Positions 31,428 through 40,960 of a stretch of 64,000 nucleotides of DNA are shown piece after piece (the stretch's first letter is position 1; every line of letters begins with the position of its first letter). The stretch comes from Ruminococcus sp. (lineage in GTDB: Bacteria; Bacillota; Clostridia; Oscillospirales; Ruminococcaceae): the NCBI GenBank assembly GCA_017542475.1, contig JAFXXD010000008.1, positions 1-64,000 on the forward strand, given 5' to 3'. Below the pieces are notes generated by a model, which saw nothing but the letters and a program-made list of their open reading frames with translations, ran no database searches and was not told where the DNA came from. The translations under genes and the position numbers were made by a program.

Positions 31428-33596
31428 ATGAGTTCAAAACGTCCTATTATCGCCGTTGTTACCGCTCTCGCGAACGGCTTCGCGGAGAAGGAGCTCCTCG
31501 GCGGCATTATTTCCGAAAACAAGAAGAGCGGCTATGCTACGGTCGTTTTCTCGAATATATACAACATCGTACAGCACGACGACGACCTCCTCTGCGAGCG
31601 TAAGATATACGACCTCGTGCGCTCGCCCGATATCAGCGGCATCATCCTCCTGTGCGAGTCCTTCGTCGAGGAGAATATCCGCCGCCATATCGCGGCTGTC
31701 CTCGCGGGGACGGACGTGCCCATTATCGGCATAGGCACGCGGCTTGCGGAGTTCGACTCCCTCGGCTACGATCTCATCAGTACCGACGACAGAGCCGACC
31801 TCGCTCTGCTGACCTCGCACCTCATCGAGGAGCACGGCTTCACCGATATCGACCTGCTAACGGGTATGGAGCAGATAGAGTCCTCGCGTCTGCGTGCAGA
31901 GGGCTATCTCACGGCACTTGAAGCGCACGGCATTGCTCCCGATAAGGACAAGGTGTTCTTCGGCGACTTCTGGTTCACCTCGGGCGAACAGCTCGCAGAC
32001 CGCTATATAAGCCGCGAGCTGAGGCTCCCGCAGGCTGTCATCTGCGCCAACGATATGATGGCTTACGGTATGCTCCGCCGCTTCTCGGAGGCGGGCGTGC
32101 GCGTGCCCGAGCAGGTCACAGTCGTGAGCTATGAATACTCCGATATCAGGATATTCTACACGCCCGCGCTGACCTCATTCCGCAGGGACAGGCACTCGCT
32201 CGGTACCGCCGCAGCAAAGCGTCTGCAAGCCGTTCTTGAGGGCAGGACTCCGCCCGAATTTGTTCCCCCGCAGGGACAGTTCGTGTTCGGCGGGAGCTGT
32301 CCGTGCAGGGCTGACGAGGCGCAGTCGCTCTCGGAGCTCAGAAACGCCGAGCGCCGCAAGAATTTCACCGACCTCAGCCTGTTCAGCACCATGGAGCACA
32401 AGCTCACGCTCTGCCGCGATATGGACGAGTTCATTCAGATAATCCGCGGTCACCAGTGGATGATACAGGACAAGAAGAATATCTACCTCTGCCTCTACTC
32501 AGACTGGAACGAAGCAGATTCGGACAGGTCCGAGATAATGCGCTCGGTGAGTATCCTCAGCGGGGATAAGCCCTTCGAGATGGATCACCTCGACCTGCGT
32601 GCCTTCTTCGAGCGCGACCACGACGCCGCCGTATGCTACCTCAATCCCCTCTTCTCGGGACAGAAGCTATTCGGCTATATGGCGCTGCTCTATGCCTCCG
32701 CCTCGAGCTATGAGGACGTGTACAGGCACTGGCTGAAATCGGTGTCGATAGGTCTGGAGTTCCTCCGCCTCAAAAACGATATCCGCTACCTCATAAGCTG
32801 TCAGAATGTGTCCGAGTACAGGGACACCCTCACGGGTATGAACAACAAAAAGGGTCTGCGCCGCGCTTTTCAGGCAGTGCTCGTGCACGACAACAGAAAG
32901 CTCTGCTTCGTGACGCTCCGTATCGACCTCTTCCCGAAGCAGCTCAACGACGACGAGATACGCCGCAAGACAGACGCCCTCCTCGGCGTGTCGAAGACGA
33001 TAGCGAGGTTCTGCGGAAATCACGATATTTCGGGATATATGGGCGATGATACCTTCGTCTGCATTATCCAGAGCCACGCCGAGCCCGAGGTCATTGCCGA
33101 CCTGCTGACAGCTGTGCTCTTACAGGAAAAAAACTACATCGGCTACGCGGGTACGAGCTCCTTCGCCTGCTGTGCCATTCCCTGCGGGGAGCTGAGCTTC
33201 GATGAGCTCACTGAGCAGAGCTCGGAGCTCATAAAGGCGGAGCACCGCAGGCTCACCGCGCTCCGCAGGAATAAGAACTACGCGGATATGCTCGCCGTGC
33301 GCGACCGTATCTACTCCGCGACCGAGGCGACCTTCGAGCACGACAGCGATAACATCTACACCGACCGCATCGACTTCTTCCGCCGCAACTATAAGAGCTG
33401 CTTCGGCGTCCCATTCCATCAGGACTGCATAAATGCACGTATCGCCAAAGCCAAGTACTACCTCGCGACTACCTCGCTCGGTATCAGCGATATCTCCGAG
33501 AAGTGCGGCTATGTGGACTACAAATACTTCCAGCGCCAGTTTGCGGCGAGCACGGGTCTGCCCGCGCTCCGCTACAGGAACCTCATCAAGAGCTGA
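31428..33596 (+). CDS. Sugar-sensing regulator: periplasmic-binding fold + degenerate GGDEF + AraC HTH
   Basis: 722-residue paralogue of the 1507-3687 protein with the same layout. Residues about 4-310 are the LacI-like binding fold (KRPIIAVVTALANGFAEKELLGGI; CANDMMAYGMLRRFSEAGVRVPEQVTVVSYE). A GAF-like middle follows, then a GGDEF-type fold after RDTLTGMNNKKGL with the catalytic motif changed to GDDTF. The C terminus has the AraC pair (INARIAKAKYYLATTSL, ISEKCGYVDYKYFQRQFAASTG). No signal peptide. The start is set by GGGGTG ahead of ATG at 31428. It lies directly upstream of the GH5-dockerin endoglucanase, in the same direction, and likely regulates it. Confidence 0.85.
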   Translation: MSSKRPIIAVVTALANGFAEKELLGGIISENKKSGYATVVFSNIYNIVQHDDDLLCERKIYDLVRSPDISGIILLCESFVEENIRRHIAAVLAGTDVPIIGIGTRLAEFDSLGYDLISTDDRADLALLTSHLIEEHGFTDIDLLTGMEQIESSRLRAEGYLTALEAHGIAPDKDKVFFGDFWFTSGEQLADRYISRELRLPQAVICANDMMAYGMLRRFSEAGVRVPEQVTVVSYEYSDIRIFYTPALTSFRRDRHSLGTAAAKRLQAVLEGRTPPEFVPPQGQFVFGGSCPCRADEAQSLSELRNAERRKNFTDLSLFSTMEHKLTLCRDMDEFIQIIRGHQWMIQDKKNIYLCLYSDWNEADSDRSEIMRSVSILSGDKPFEMDHLDLRAFFERDHDAAVCYLNPLFSGQKLFGYMALLYASASSYEDVYRHWLKSVSIGLEFLRLKNDIRYLISCQNVSEYRDTLTGMNNKKGLRRAFQAVLVHDNRKLCFVTLRIDLFPKQLNDDEIRRKTDALLGVSKTIARFCGNHDISGYMGDDTFVCIIQSHAEPEVIADLLTAVLLQEKNYIGYAGTSSFACCAIPCGELSFDELTEQSSELIKAEHRRLTALRRNKNYADMLAVRDRIYSATEATFEHDSDNIYTDRIDFFRRNYKSCFGVPFHQDCINARIAKAKYYLATTSLGISDISEKCGYVDYKYFQRQFAASTGLPALRYRNLIKS

Positions 33597-33633
33597 ATGC
33601 ATATTTCGTCCACTGAAATCAAACTTTATGGGT

Positions 33634-33663
33634 TGATAGTATTCCTCCTTGTATTGTATAATA
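33634..33663 (+). promoter_or_regulatory. Promoter of the GH5 gene
   Basis: TTGATA (33634-33639), 18 bases, TATAAT (33658-33663). Confidence 0.65.
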
Positions 33664-33717
33664 CGTACAGTAAATGAGTACGTGAAGTTTATACGTTTCA
33701 AGGAGGAATGATCATTT

Positions 33718-35211
33718 ATGAAGATGAACAGGCTCGTTTCATCCGTAACTGCGGCATTTATGATGCTTTCAGGCATTGCTTCGTCCGCTCCCGCGCCGTC
33801 CTATGCGGCGGGAGAAATGCGCGATATCACAACTATGGAGCTCGTCAGGGATATGGGTATCGGTATCAACCTCGGCAACACCTTCGAGGCGTGCCCCGAC
33901 TGGTACGGCGAGGACTGGATTGCCAAATGGAGCGACGGTAAGCCCAATAACTACGAAACTGCGTGGGGAAGCCCCGTTGTCACAAAGGAAATGATAGAGG
34001 GTATGGCCAAGGAGGGCTTCGGCGTCCTGCGCATACCCGTGGCGTGGTCCAATATGATGGAGCACGACGGCACCTACACCATCAATGCCGAGTACGACGC
34101 GCGTATACACGAGGTCGTTGACTGGACGCTCGAGTGCGGTATGTACTGCATTATCAATATCCACTGGGACGGCGGCTGGGTGAACAAGTTCCCCGACGAC
34201 AAGGAAGAAAGTATGAAGCGCTACTCCCATATGTGGGAACAGATAGCCGAGAGCTTCAGGGACTATGACGACTACCTGATGTTCGAGTCGCAGAATGAGG
34301 AGCTCGGCTGGGAGTCGCTGTGGAACCCGTGGGGCGGTACAGAGGGAAAGGCGGAGTCGTATGCTCTCTGCAATGAGATAAATCAAAAATTCGTTGACGT
34401 GGTAAGAGGCTCGGGCGGAAACAACGCAAAGCGTCATCTGCTGATATCGGGATATAATACGGGATTTGACCGCACCTGCGACCCTCTCTTCAAAATGCCC
34501 AGCGACCCCGCCAACAGAATGGCTGTGTCCGTTCACTACTACACGCCCGCAGGCTTCTGCATTCTCGAGGACAAGGACGAATCATGGGCGAAGGCTCGCA
34601 GTACGTGGGGTACCGACGAAGATTACAATGAGCTCAACGGCTGGATGGATATGATGAAGACCAACTACGTCGATAAGGGCATTCCCGTTATCATCGGCGA
34701 GTACGGCTGTCCCACCAAGGGCAAGGAAGCCGCCTCCGTAAGAAAGTTCATCAGCTCCGTCTGCAAGGCGGCTTACGAGCGCCAGCTCTGCCCCGTGCTC
34801 TGGTCTACTCCCGATTCCACCACCGACGACGGCACCATTATCAAGGGTCACTACGACCGCAAGGCATATAAGCTCGCAGATCAGGAGCTCCAAAAGGAGC
34901 TGTTCGCGATAGGCGGCAAGGAATACTCGCCGCGTGAGGTCGGAACAACCACGACCACAACAGAAACTACAACAACAGAGACTACCACCACTACAGTGAC
35001 TACCGCCACTGAGACTGCTCCCGCGGCTGTAATGGGCGACGTAAACGGCGACGGCAAGCTTGAGGTCGCTGACCTCGTTACCCTCAGCAAATGGCTCCTC
35101 GGAGACAAGGACGCAGACCTCGCAAAGTGGCAGAACGCCGACTTCGACGGCGACGGCAGGATAGATACCTTCGACCTCTGCCTCATGAGAAAAAGCCTTC
35201 TTCTAAAATAG
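33718..35211 (+). CDS. Cellulosomal GH5 endoglucanase with dockerin
   Basis: 497-residue secreted endo-beta-glucanase. Signal peptide about 1-31. GH5 TIM barrel about 35-395: INLGNTFEA, VLRIPVAW, CIINIHWDGGW, the acid/base E194 (QNE), VSVHYYTPAGF, nucleophile E328 (IIGEYG) and LWSTPDS. The barrel resembles subfamily 4, whose members cut cellulose, xyloglucan or mixed glucans. A Thr/Glu linker (about 410-434) leads to a complete type I dockerin (GDVNGDGKLEVADL, ADFDGDGRIDTFDL). GGAGG lies 11 bases ahead of the ATG, somewhat long. It follows the AraC-type sensor but has its own promoter. Confidence 0.92.
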   Translation: MKMNRLVSSVTAAFMMLSGIASSAPAPSYAAGEMRDITTMELVRDMGIGINLGNTFEACPDWYGEDWIAKWSDGKPNNYETAWGSPVVTKEMIEGMAKEGFGVLRIPVAWSNMMEHDGTYTINAEYDARIHEVVDWTLECGMYCIINIHWDGGWVNKFPDDKEESMKRYSHMWEQIAESFRDYDDYLMFESQNEELGWESLWNPWGGTEGKAESYALCNEINQKFVDVVRGSGGNNAKRHLLISGYNTGFDRTCDPLFKMPSDPANRMAVSVHYYTPAGFCILEDKDESWAKARSTWGTDEDYNELNGWMDMMKTNYVDKGIPVIIGEYGCPTKGKEAASVRKFISSVCKAAYERQLCPVLWSTPDSTTDDGTIIKGHYDRKAYKLADQELQKELFAIGGKEYSPREVGTTTTTTETTTTETTTTTVTTATETAPAAVMGDVNGDGKLEVADLVTLSKWLLGDKDADLAKWQNADFDGDGRIDTFDLCLMRKSLLLK

Positions 35212-35229
35212 TAAAATTTCCCCGAAAAG

Positions 35230-35255
35230 ACCGTACCCTTGTGGTACGGTTTTTT
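35230..35255 (+). terminator. Terminator of the GH5 gene
   Basis: ACCGTACC / GGTACGGT stem with a five-base loop and six T. Confidence 0.85.
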
Positions 35256-35299
35256 CATTTGCGGGGATCCCCCCGCACATATAGTTCGGAATGAAAAGT

Positions 35300-35445
35300 T
35301 TTCCGTAGGGGCCGCCTTTGGCGGTCCGCAATTACGGAAATGGCAGGCGATGAAAAATCTGCGGAAGCGCAATGCGCGTCCCTACAGTTCGGTTCAAGCG
35401 GTTTATCGGTTATTTCGCGGGCGGCGAAACGCCGACTCTACAATT
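35300..35445. repeat. TGTAGGG palindrome array upstream of the TIR gene
   Basis: Units GTAGGGGCCGCCTTTGGCGGTCCGC (35306-35330), GCGGAAGCGCAATGCGCGTCCCTACA (about 35360-35386) and GGGCGGCGAAACGCCGACTCTACA (35419-35442), with the GGTTTATCGGT spacer. Some units are decayed. No gene in 35256-35517. Confidence 0.6.
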
Positions 35446-35451
35446 CAGTGC

Positions 35452-35480
35452 TTGCATTTTCGGGGCTAATGTGGTAGAAT
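35452..35480 (+). promoter_or_regulatory. Promoter of the TIR-RyR unit
   Basis: TTGCAT (35452-35457), 17 bases, TAGAAT (35475-35480), 37 bases ahead of the TIR start codon. Confidence 0.65.
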
Positions 35481-35517
35481 TATTGTGTATGTTTAATTTT
35501 CGATAAGGAGAAAGGAT

Positions 35518-38500
35518 ATGGATTACAAGTACAAAGCCTTTATAAGCTACCGCCACCTCGAGCCCGATATGCAGGCGGCGGAGAAATTACAGAAGCTCCT
35601 CGAAAGCTACAAGCCCCCCAAGAACCTCGGCAAGGTCAAGGAAAACTGGCGTATCTTCCGCGATGTGTCGGAGCTGCAGTCGAGCAGCGACCTCAGCGAG
35701 GATATCAAGAACGCTATCGAGACCTCCGAGTATCTCATCGTGATATGCTCGCCGAAATATACCGAGTCGAAGTGGTGTATGCAGGAGCTACAGCGCTTCC
35801 GTGCGCTCCACGACAATACCAATAAGAACATCATCACCCTCCTCGTGAGCGGTGAGCCGCACGAGTCCTTCCCCGAGGAGCTCACCTATACCGAGATGAC
35901 CACCACCAACGAAAAGGGCGAGGAGGTCAAGGTCAAGGTCGAGGTCGAGCCGCTCGCTGCCAATATCAAGGCGGATACGCTCAAGGAGTCGATGAAGAAG
36001 CTCGATACCGAGTACCTGCGTATCGCCGCTCCCCTGCTCGGGTGCGACTTCAACGACCTCTTCCAGCGCGAGAAGCGCCGCGAGGCTGCACGCAGAAGGC
36101 GTATCTTCGGCGGAGTTTCGGGCATACTCTCGCTCATCACCGTGATAAGCGTCGCCTCGGCGGTGACTATCAGCGGCAAGAACGTGAAAATAAAAAAGCA
36201 AAATGAACAGATAAAGGAACAGAACGAGCAGATAGAGGCGAAGAATATCGACCTGCGTATCGAGAACGCGGGTCACCTCGCTGCCGAGTCCGAGAACCTC
36301 TTCAAGGAGAGCAGCCTTATCCCCGCTATTAAGAAGGCGGTGGAGGCTGTGCCGACAGACGATACTCCTGCGCTGCCCGAGGCTGAGTACGCGCTCTCGC
36401 GTGAGCTCGGTATGTTCAAGCACAGCCAGCTCGTGCCGCAGCTCGCACTCAGGCACGAATGTGCGGTAGAGAAGCTCTCGTTTATGGGCGGCGGCAGGTC
36501 CGTAGTAACGCAGGACGCCACGGGTATCTACTTCTGGGACGCCGAAAACGGCAGCCTCATAAAGAAGATAGCGGCGACCGACAGCGAGTTCGTTTCGGAG
36601 ACGGGCGGAAGCTCCAACGAGCTGACGGCTTTCTTCGATGTCAGCCGCGACAAGACTGGCACCTACTACGAGTCTACCGCTACTCCGAGCAGCATCACCT
36701 ATGAGAACAGCTCCGTTTTCAACAAGATCTACACCAACTTCGTGCACTCCGTCGATGACGATGAAGAGGGCACGGGCGGCGACGTTTACGTATACAACTC
36801 CGACAGGACTGTATGGCGTCTCGACGGCGCTACGGGCGAGGTCAAGTGGAAGGCTGAACCCTCCGAGAAGGCGAACACCTACTACAGCGTTAAATTCGAC
36901 GAGAAGTACGTGCTCCGTCTGTATCAGGACAAGAACGTTATGCCGAGCGGTCTTTCCTTCCCCGGCAATGACATCTACCTTGAAATTATCGACCGCGAAA
37001 CAGGTGCGGAGGTCGATTCCGTGAAGGTCACGGACGCTTCAAAGTCCACCTTCGGCTTCCTTATGGATATCTCTGTCCTGACCGTGAATGACGGCGTGCT
37101 CTATGTCTACAGCGAGAACGACAGGGTCGTCAGGGCGTTCGATATAAAGGACCACTCCATCGAGATGAGGAATGAGGTCGAGGTCGGCTTCGCCAACGAC
37201 GGTGGTATCAATAATACCACGTTCAGCTTCGTCGGCGGTGACCCGCTCATTACCGCGTGCAGTGTGCTCGCGTTCGATACAAGGACCTCCTTCACCCGCT
37301 ACGACAGCGAGATGAAGGAGCAGAAGTGGAGCGCGGAGCTCCCGATAAACTATCAGAGCGGCGGCACCGAGTTCCTCATCCCCGCGGGAGATTCGGGCTA
37401 TGACCACGATGTCCTTGCGGTCATGACCAAGTTCTCGCTCTCGTTCATCGACTACGAGGACGGCTCTGTCATCGCTTATATCCCCTTCGACAGCGAGGTC
37501 GTTGACTCGTCGTTCAGCCGCAACGGTCTTGTGATGTTCACCGTCAAGGACGGTGAGGAGTACGTTGTCAGCCTCGGTCACTATACCACGGGCAACAGCT
37601 CCGACAACGCGGCATACAGAGTCCAGAAGATGAACACCGCTGTCTATGTATCCAGCTACAGCCGCGGCAGGTACGCGACCGCCGACAACTACTCCAACAT
37701 CGCGTATATCCAGTACGTCAGCGATAATCCGTCGTACACCGACATCGACGCGGGCGAGTATATGTACGCGCGTGATGTGCTCGCTGTCTCCGAGGACGGA
37801 GCATACGCTGCTGTATCGGCTGCATACTACCCCGACGGCAAGTACACCAACGGCGGCTCCAACGTCGTAAGACACCTCTTCATCTACGACGTGAAGGGTG
37901 AGAAGCTGACCGAGGTCAGCACGCTGAAGGGCTACGAGGTGCACAGCGCGGCTTTCGCCGGTGATACGCTCGTGTTAAACGCCGCCCCCGGCGACAGCTT
38001 TGGCGACGAGATAACAGCGACCGTCGATGCTTCAAGCTGCACATCGGATATCGTCTCCGACGCTCCGCAGGCGCAGCGAAATGGTATGAAGGTAGTCTCC
38101 ACCGATAAGGGCGCGTACTACCTCGCGGATTCGGACAGGAACCTCGTATATGTCACTCCCGACGGCAAGTGCACGCCATGGGCTGTCAAGGACGAGGACA
38201 CCTACAGCCTCGATAAGCAGGTGATCGACGGAATGTATGCCGTTTCCGACAGCAGAGCCGCTATGTATGCGCAGTTCAGCGGCGAGGACGGCAAAAAAGC
38301 CCTCATCGTCCACGATTTCAGCCTCGGTCAGCACGTGACCCTCGAATTCGACCCCGCTGCCGACGAGGGACTTGATGTCCTGCGTATCTTCTGGCAGAAC
38401 AGCGAGACTGTCGGCGTCTTCTTCAGTGACCGCACTGTTTCGCTCTATGACGCCTCCACGGGCAAGCTGAAAAATACCGTATCGCTCAACGGTACAAGTC

Positions 38501-38925
38501 AGGAGCCTGTCTCCGTGATACCGTTCACGTCCAACAGCTTCGCCGTGCTCTGCCGCGACTCGCGCCTCTACGAGATGAACGCCGACGGCTTCACGGGCAG
38601 GAGCTGCCGCCTCGACTTCGCTGACGAGAACGACAACGATATCCGCGAAAGCGACAGCTCGAACGCGGATAAGCTCGATATACAGCCCACCGAAGACGGC
38701 TTCCCCGCCTTTGTCATCTGGAACGGCTCGCAGGCGTGGTATGTCGATGAGGAGAGATTCACCGTAAGATACAGGATAGACGAATTCGCGTGCGCTCCCG
38801 CTACGGGCAGCAGCGTATTTATCAGGGACAAGGACCGCAACAAGATAGGCTTCTTCCCGATATACTCCACTAAGCAGCTGCTCGACGCCGCAAAGGGCTA
38901 CCTCTCGGCTCTCGGAGAAGAGTGA
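35518..38925 (+). CDS. Membrane-anchored TIR domain protein with beta-propeller-like region
   Basis: 1135 residues. The N-terminal TIR domain (about 1-115) opens with YKAFISYRH, then NWRIFRDV, SEYLIVICSPKY and SKWCMQELQRF; E90 sits where the catalytic glutamate of NAD-cleaving TIR domains lies. A conserved post-TIR segment follows (VEPLAANIKADTL, RIAAPLLGCDFNDLFQREKRR, about 144-188). One membrane helix is at about 196-218, then a coiled coil (IKKQNEQIKEQNEQIEAKN). The remaining ~850 residues look like WD40/PQQ-type propeller repeats, with motifs such as GIYFWDAENGSLIKK and VWRLDGATGEVKWKAE, facing outside if the usual topology holds. AAGGAG precedes the ATG. The downstream RyR protein is 12 bases away. 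A defence or stress role is inference. Confidence 0.85.
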   Translation: MDYKYKAFISYRHLEPDMQAAEKLQKLLESYKPPKNLGKVKENWRIFRDVSELQSSSDLSEDIKNAIETSEYLIVICSPKYTESKWCMQELQRFRALHDNTNKNIITLLVSGEPHESFPEELTYTEMTTTNEKGEEVKVKVEVEPLAANIKADTLKESMKKLDTEYLRIAAPLLGCDFNDLFQREKRREAARRRRIFGGVSGILSLITVISVASAVTISGKNVKIKKQNEQIKEQNEQIEAKNIDLRIENAGHLAAESENLFKESSLIPAIKKAVEAVPTDDTPALPEAEYALSRELGMFKHSQLVPQLALRHECAVEKLSFMGGGRSVVTQDATGIYFWDAENGSLIKKIAATDSEFVSETGGSSNELTAFFDVSRDKTGTYYESTATPSSITYENSSVFNKIYTNFVHSVDDDEEGTGGDVYVYNSDRTVWRLDGATGEVKWKAEPSEKANTYYSVKFDEKYVLRLYQDKNVMPSGLSFPGNDIYLEIIDRETGAEVDSVKVTDASKSTFGFLMDISVLTVNDGVLYVYSENDRVVRAFDIKDHSIEMRNEVEVGFANDGGINNTTFSFVGGDPLITACSVLAFDTRTSFTRYDSEMKEQKWSAELPINYQSGGTEFLIPAGDSGYDHDVLAVMTKFSLSFIDYEDGSVIAYIPFDSEVVDSSFSRNGLVMFTVKDGEEYVVSLGHYTTGNSSDNAAYRVQKMNTAVYVSSYSRGRYATADNYSNIAYIQYVSDNPSYTDIDAGEYMYARDVLAVSEDGAYAAVSAAYYPDGKYTNGGSNVVRHLFIYDVKGEKLTEVSTLKGYEVHSAAFAGDTLVLNAAPGDSFGDEITATVDASSCTSDIVSDAPQAQRNGMKVVSTDKGAYYLADSDRNLVYVTPDGKCTPWAVKDEDTYSLDKQVIDGMYAVSDSRAAMYAQFSGEDGKKALIVHDFSLGQHVTLEFDPAADEGLDVLRIFWQNSETVGVFFSDRTVSLYDASTGKLKNTVSLNGTSQEPVSVIPFTSNSFAVLCRDSRLYEMNADGFTGRSCRLDFADENDNDIRESDSSNADKLDIQPTEDGFPAFVIWNGSQAWYVDEERFTVRYRIDEFACAPATGSSVFIRDKDRNKIGFFPIYSTKQLLDAAKGYLSALGEE

Positions 38926-38937
38926 AAGGACAGATAA

Positions 38938-40896
38938 ATGAACAATAACAAGAGCCGCAAAAGAACTACGCGGCTGATATTCCTGCTCGCTGTGCTGTCG
39001 TTCCTAATAGCGACGGCGCAGGGACTTATCTACTACAGAAACTATGAGGCGTTCTTCAAGTATCTGCTCGTGCTGCAGAACAGTATCAACGCCTTCGGCT
39101 TCAAGGCTACCGTCACGCTGAAGGACACTGTCGCCTTCATCAAGGACGACCCGTCACCGCTGCACAAGGGTATCGGCTACGCCTACTGCGTCGCGGTATT
39201 CACCGCTCCGTACTGCACGATATCCTTCATATACAAGTTCCTCGAGAGGCTACTGCGCTTCATCATCTTCTTCCGCAGGAACAGGAACTGCCGCCATATC
39301 GTGGTCTTCGGCTACAACGACGACGTGAAGTCGATGATAAAGAACAATACCTCCGACCCGAAGAAGGTCTGCATCCATATCGTGACCGCAGAGCCCGTCG
39401 CCAGCGAGGAGGTCTACCGCCTCAACAGGTCGGGCTATATCGTCCACTCCGCTGACGTGCTCAAGGCTAAGGAGGCGGAGCTCCCCGCTCTGCTCGCAAA
39501 GACGCACATCGAGGACGCGACAAACATCATCCTCTTCGAGAGCTCGTCGATACGCAATTTCTCGCTGCTCCAGCTCTTCCGCCTCAATGAGAAGGACTCG
39601 CCTGACAGGATAAGGCTCGCAGCAGGGACAAAGGTGTCGTGCAGGTGCGAGGAGGAGGGCATCGGGCGGCTCATCGCCGAATACTACAACAGCGCCGCGG
39701 GCAGCGACGCCTGCTTCGACCTCGAGCTCGTGGGTCTGCCCGAAATGCAGATACACAAGATGTACTCCGACCACCCGCTCCACACGGTATACAGGGGCAC
39801 GGACACGCCGCTCAAGGACTGGAACGTCCACCTGCTCGTGGCGGGCTTCGGTCAGCTCGGTCAGCAGGCGGTATTGCAGGCGATGAACCTCGGCGTCGTG
39901 CACGAGAGCAACCGCATAGTCATCGACGTCTTCGACTGCAATATCAGAACGAAAAAGGCGGTCTTCCTCAATCAGTTCAGCCGAGGGAGCTTCGATATCT
40001 CCGACGATAAGGCTGTGCTGAGAAGCGGAGTCGCCGACGGTCTGCTTGAGATAAACTTCCACGAGCTCAACGTCGCACACGTCGGCTTCTTCGATACCGT
40101 CCGCAGCAGGCTCGGCTCCGAGCCGTATACATACGCGGTCATCGCTCTTGAGAACATCGACCTCTCCGTCAGCTGCGCTATGCAGCTCGAGGAGATATTC
40201 TCCGAGTGCGGGCTCAAGCTCCCGATACTTATGCGTATGGATACCGACCGCAGGCTCGCGGGGTATATCTCCGCCGATGACGGCGCTCTCACGGACGTCT
40301 GCCTCATCGACGACAGGAGCGTCGTGATAACCCTCGATATGATAATCAACCGCGCTATCGACCGCAGCGCCAAGGACTACAACCACTTCTACAACAATAT
40401 CGCGCTCATTACCGCCGATGAAGCGGGCGCGGCAGACAACTCCGAGGACGACCCCGAGCAGGAATGGAACCGCCTGAGGCTGTTCCGCCGCTCGTCAAGC
40501 AAGGCTGCTGCCTACCACGACGAGGTCAAGGACGACATCATCCCCAAGCTCGCAGCCGAAAACGGTACAGAGCTCGCCGACAAGCTCGAGGAGCTCATCG
40601 GCAGGAACGGCTCGCTGATGAGGTATACGGGCTCGGCATGGCAGATGATAGGCTCGGAGGAGGAGCTCCTCGACGCTATGAAGCGCGACAGCTTCGCGTA
40701 TGAGCTCGCGGCTCTCGAGCACAGGCGCTGGTGCTGCTATATGGCTTCCATAGGCTGGCGTGCGGGCGAGCGCAGCGACAAGCTCCGCCGCAATCCCTGC
40801 CTCGTCACTCAGCAGGAGCTTATGGAGAAAATGCCCGAGATGTGCAAGTACGACCTGATGTCCCTTATGGCAAGATACAGGAAAATGAACAACTAA
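38938..40896 (+). CDS. Membrane protein with tandem Rossmann (TrkA-N-like) and RyR domains
   Basis: 652 residues. Two hydrophobic helices (about 12-33 and 80-111) frame the N terminus. A first Rossmann-like domain starts at RHIVVFGYNDDV (119-130), a second at VHLLVAGFGQLGQQ (297-310, GxGxxG), as in tandem RCK/TrkA-N ligand-binding modules. The C-terminal ~60 residues (ELAALEHRRWCCYMASIGWRAG, KLRRNPCLVTQQEL) match the RyR domain named after ryanodine receptors and also found in bacterial nucleotide-signalling conflict proteins. No TVGYG-type potassium filter lies between the helices. It is translated 12 bases after the TIR gene with AAAGGA ahead. A membrane effector gated by a nucleotide-derived ligand is inference. 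Confidence 0.8.
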   Translation: MNNNKSRKRTTRLIFLLAVLSFLIATAQGLIYYRNYEAFFKYLLVLQNSINAFGFKATVTLKDTVAFIKDDPSPLHKGIGYAYCVAVFTAPYCTISFIYKFLERLLRFIIFFRRNRNCRHIVVFGYNDDVKSMIKNNTSDPKKVCIHIVTAEPVASEEVYRLNRSGYIVHSADVLKAKEAELPALLAKTHIEDATNIILFESSSIRNFSLLQLFRLNEKDSPDRIRLAAGTKVSCRCEEEGIGRLIAEYYNSAAGSDACFDLELVGLPEMQIHKMYSDHPLHTVYRGTDTPLKDWNVHLLVAGFGQLGQQAVLQAMNLGVVHESNRIVIDVFDCNIRTKKAVFLNQFSRGSFDISDDKAVLRSGVADGLLEINFHELNVAHVGFFDTVRSRLGSEPYTYAVIALENIDLSVSCAMQLEEIFSECGLKLPILMRMDTDRRLAGYISADDGALTDVCLIDDRSVVITLDMIINRAIDRSAKDYNHFYNNIALITADEAGAADNSEDDPEQEWNRLRLFRRSSSKAAAYHDEVKDDIIPKLAAENGTELADKLEELIGRNGSLMRYTGSAWQMIGSEEELLDAMKRDSFAYELAALEHRRWCCYMASIGWRAGERSDKLRRNPCLVTQQELMEKMPEMCKYDLMSLMARYRKMNN

Positions 40897-40920
40897 AGCC
40901 TCTCGCGGAGGCGTGACGTA

Positions 40921-40960
40921 AAAAAACCGTAAGGGAGCTGTGCTCCCTTACGGTTTTTTC
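40921..40960. terminator. Bidirectional terminator after the TIR-RyR unit
   Basis: CCGTAAGGGAGC / GCTCCCTTACGG stem with a three-base loop, flanked by A6 and T6. It closes the TIR-RyR transcript and that of the convergent lipid kinase. Confidence 0.9.

Noticed and set aside
38938-40896. Classical potassium channel
   Set aside because: The segment between the two helices lacks a T-x-G-Y-G-type filter, so only a channel-like layout can be claimed.
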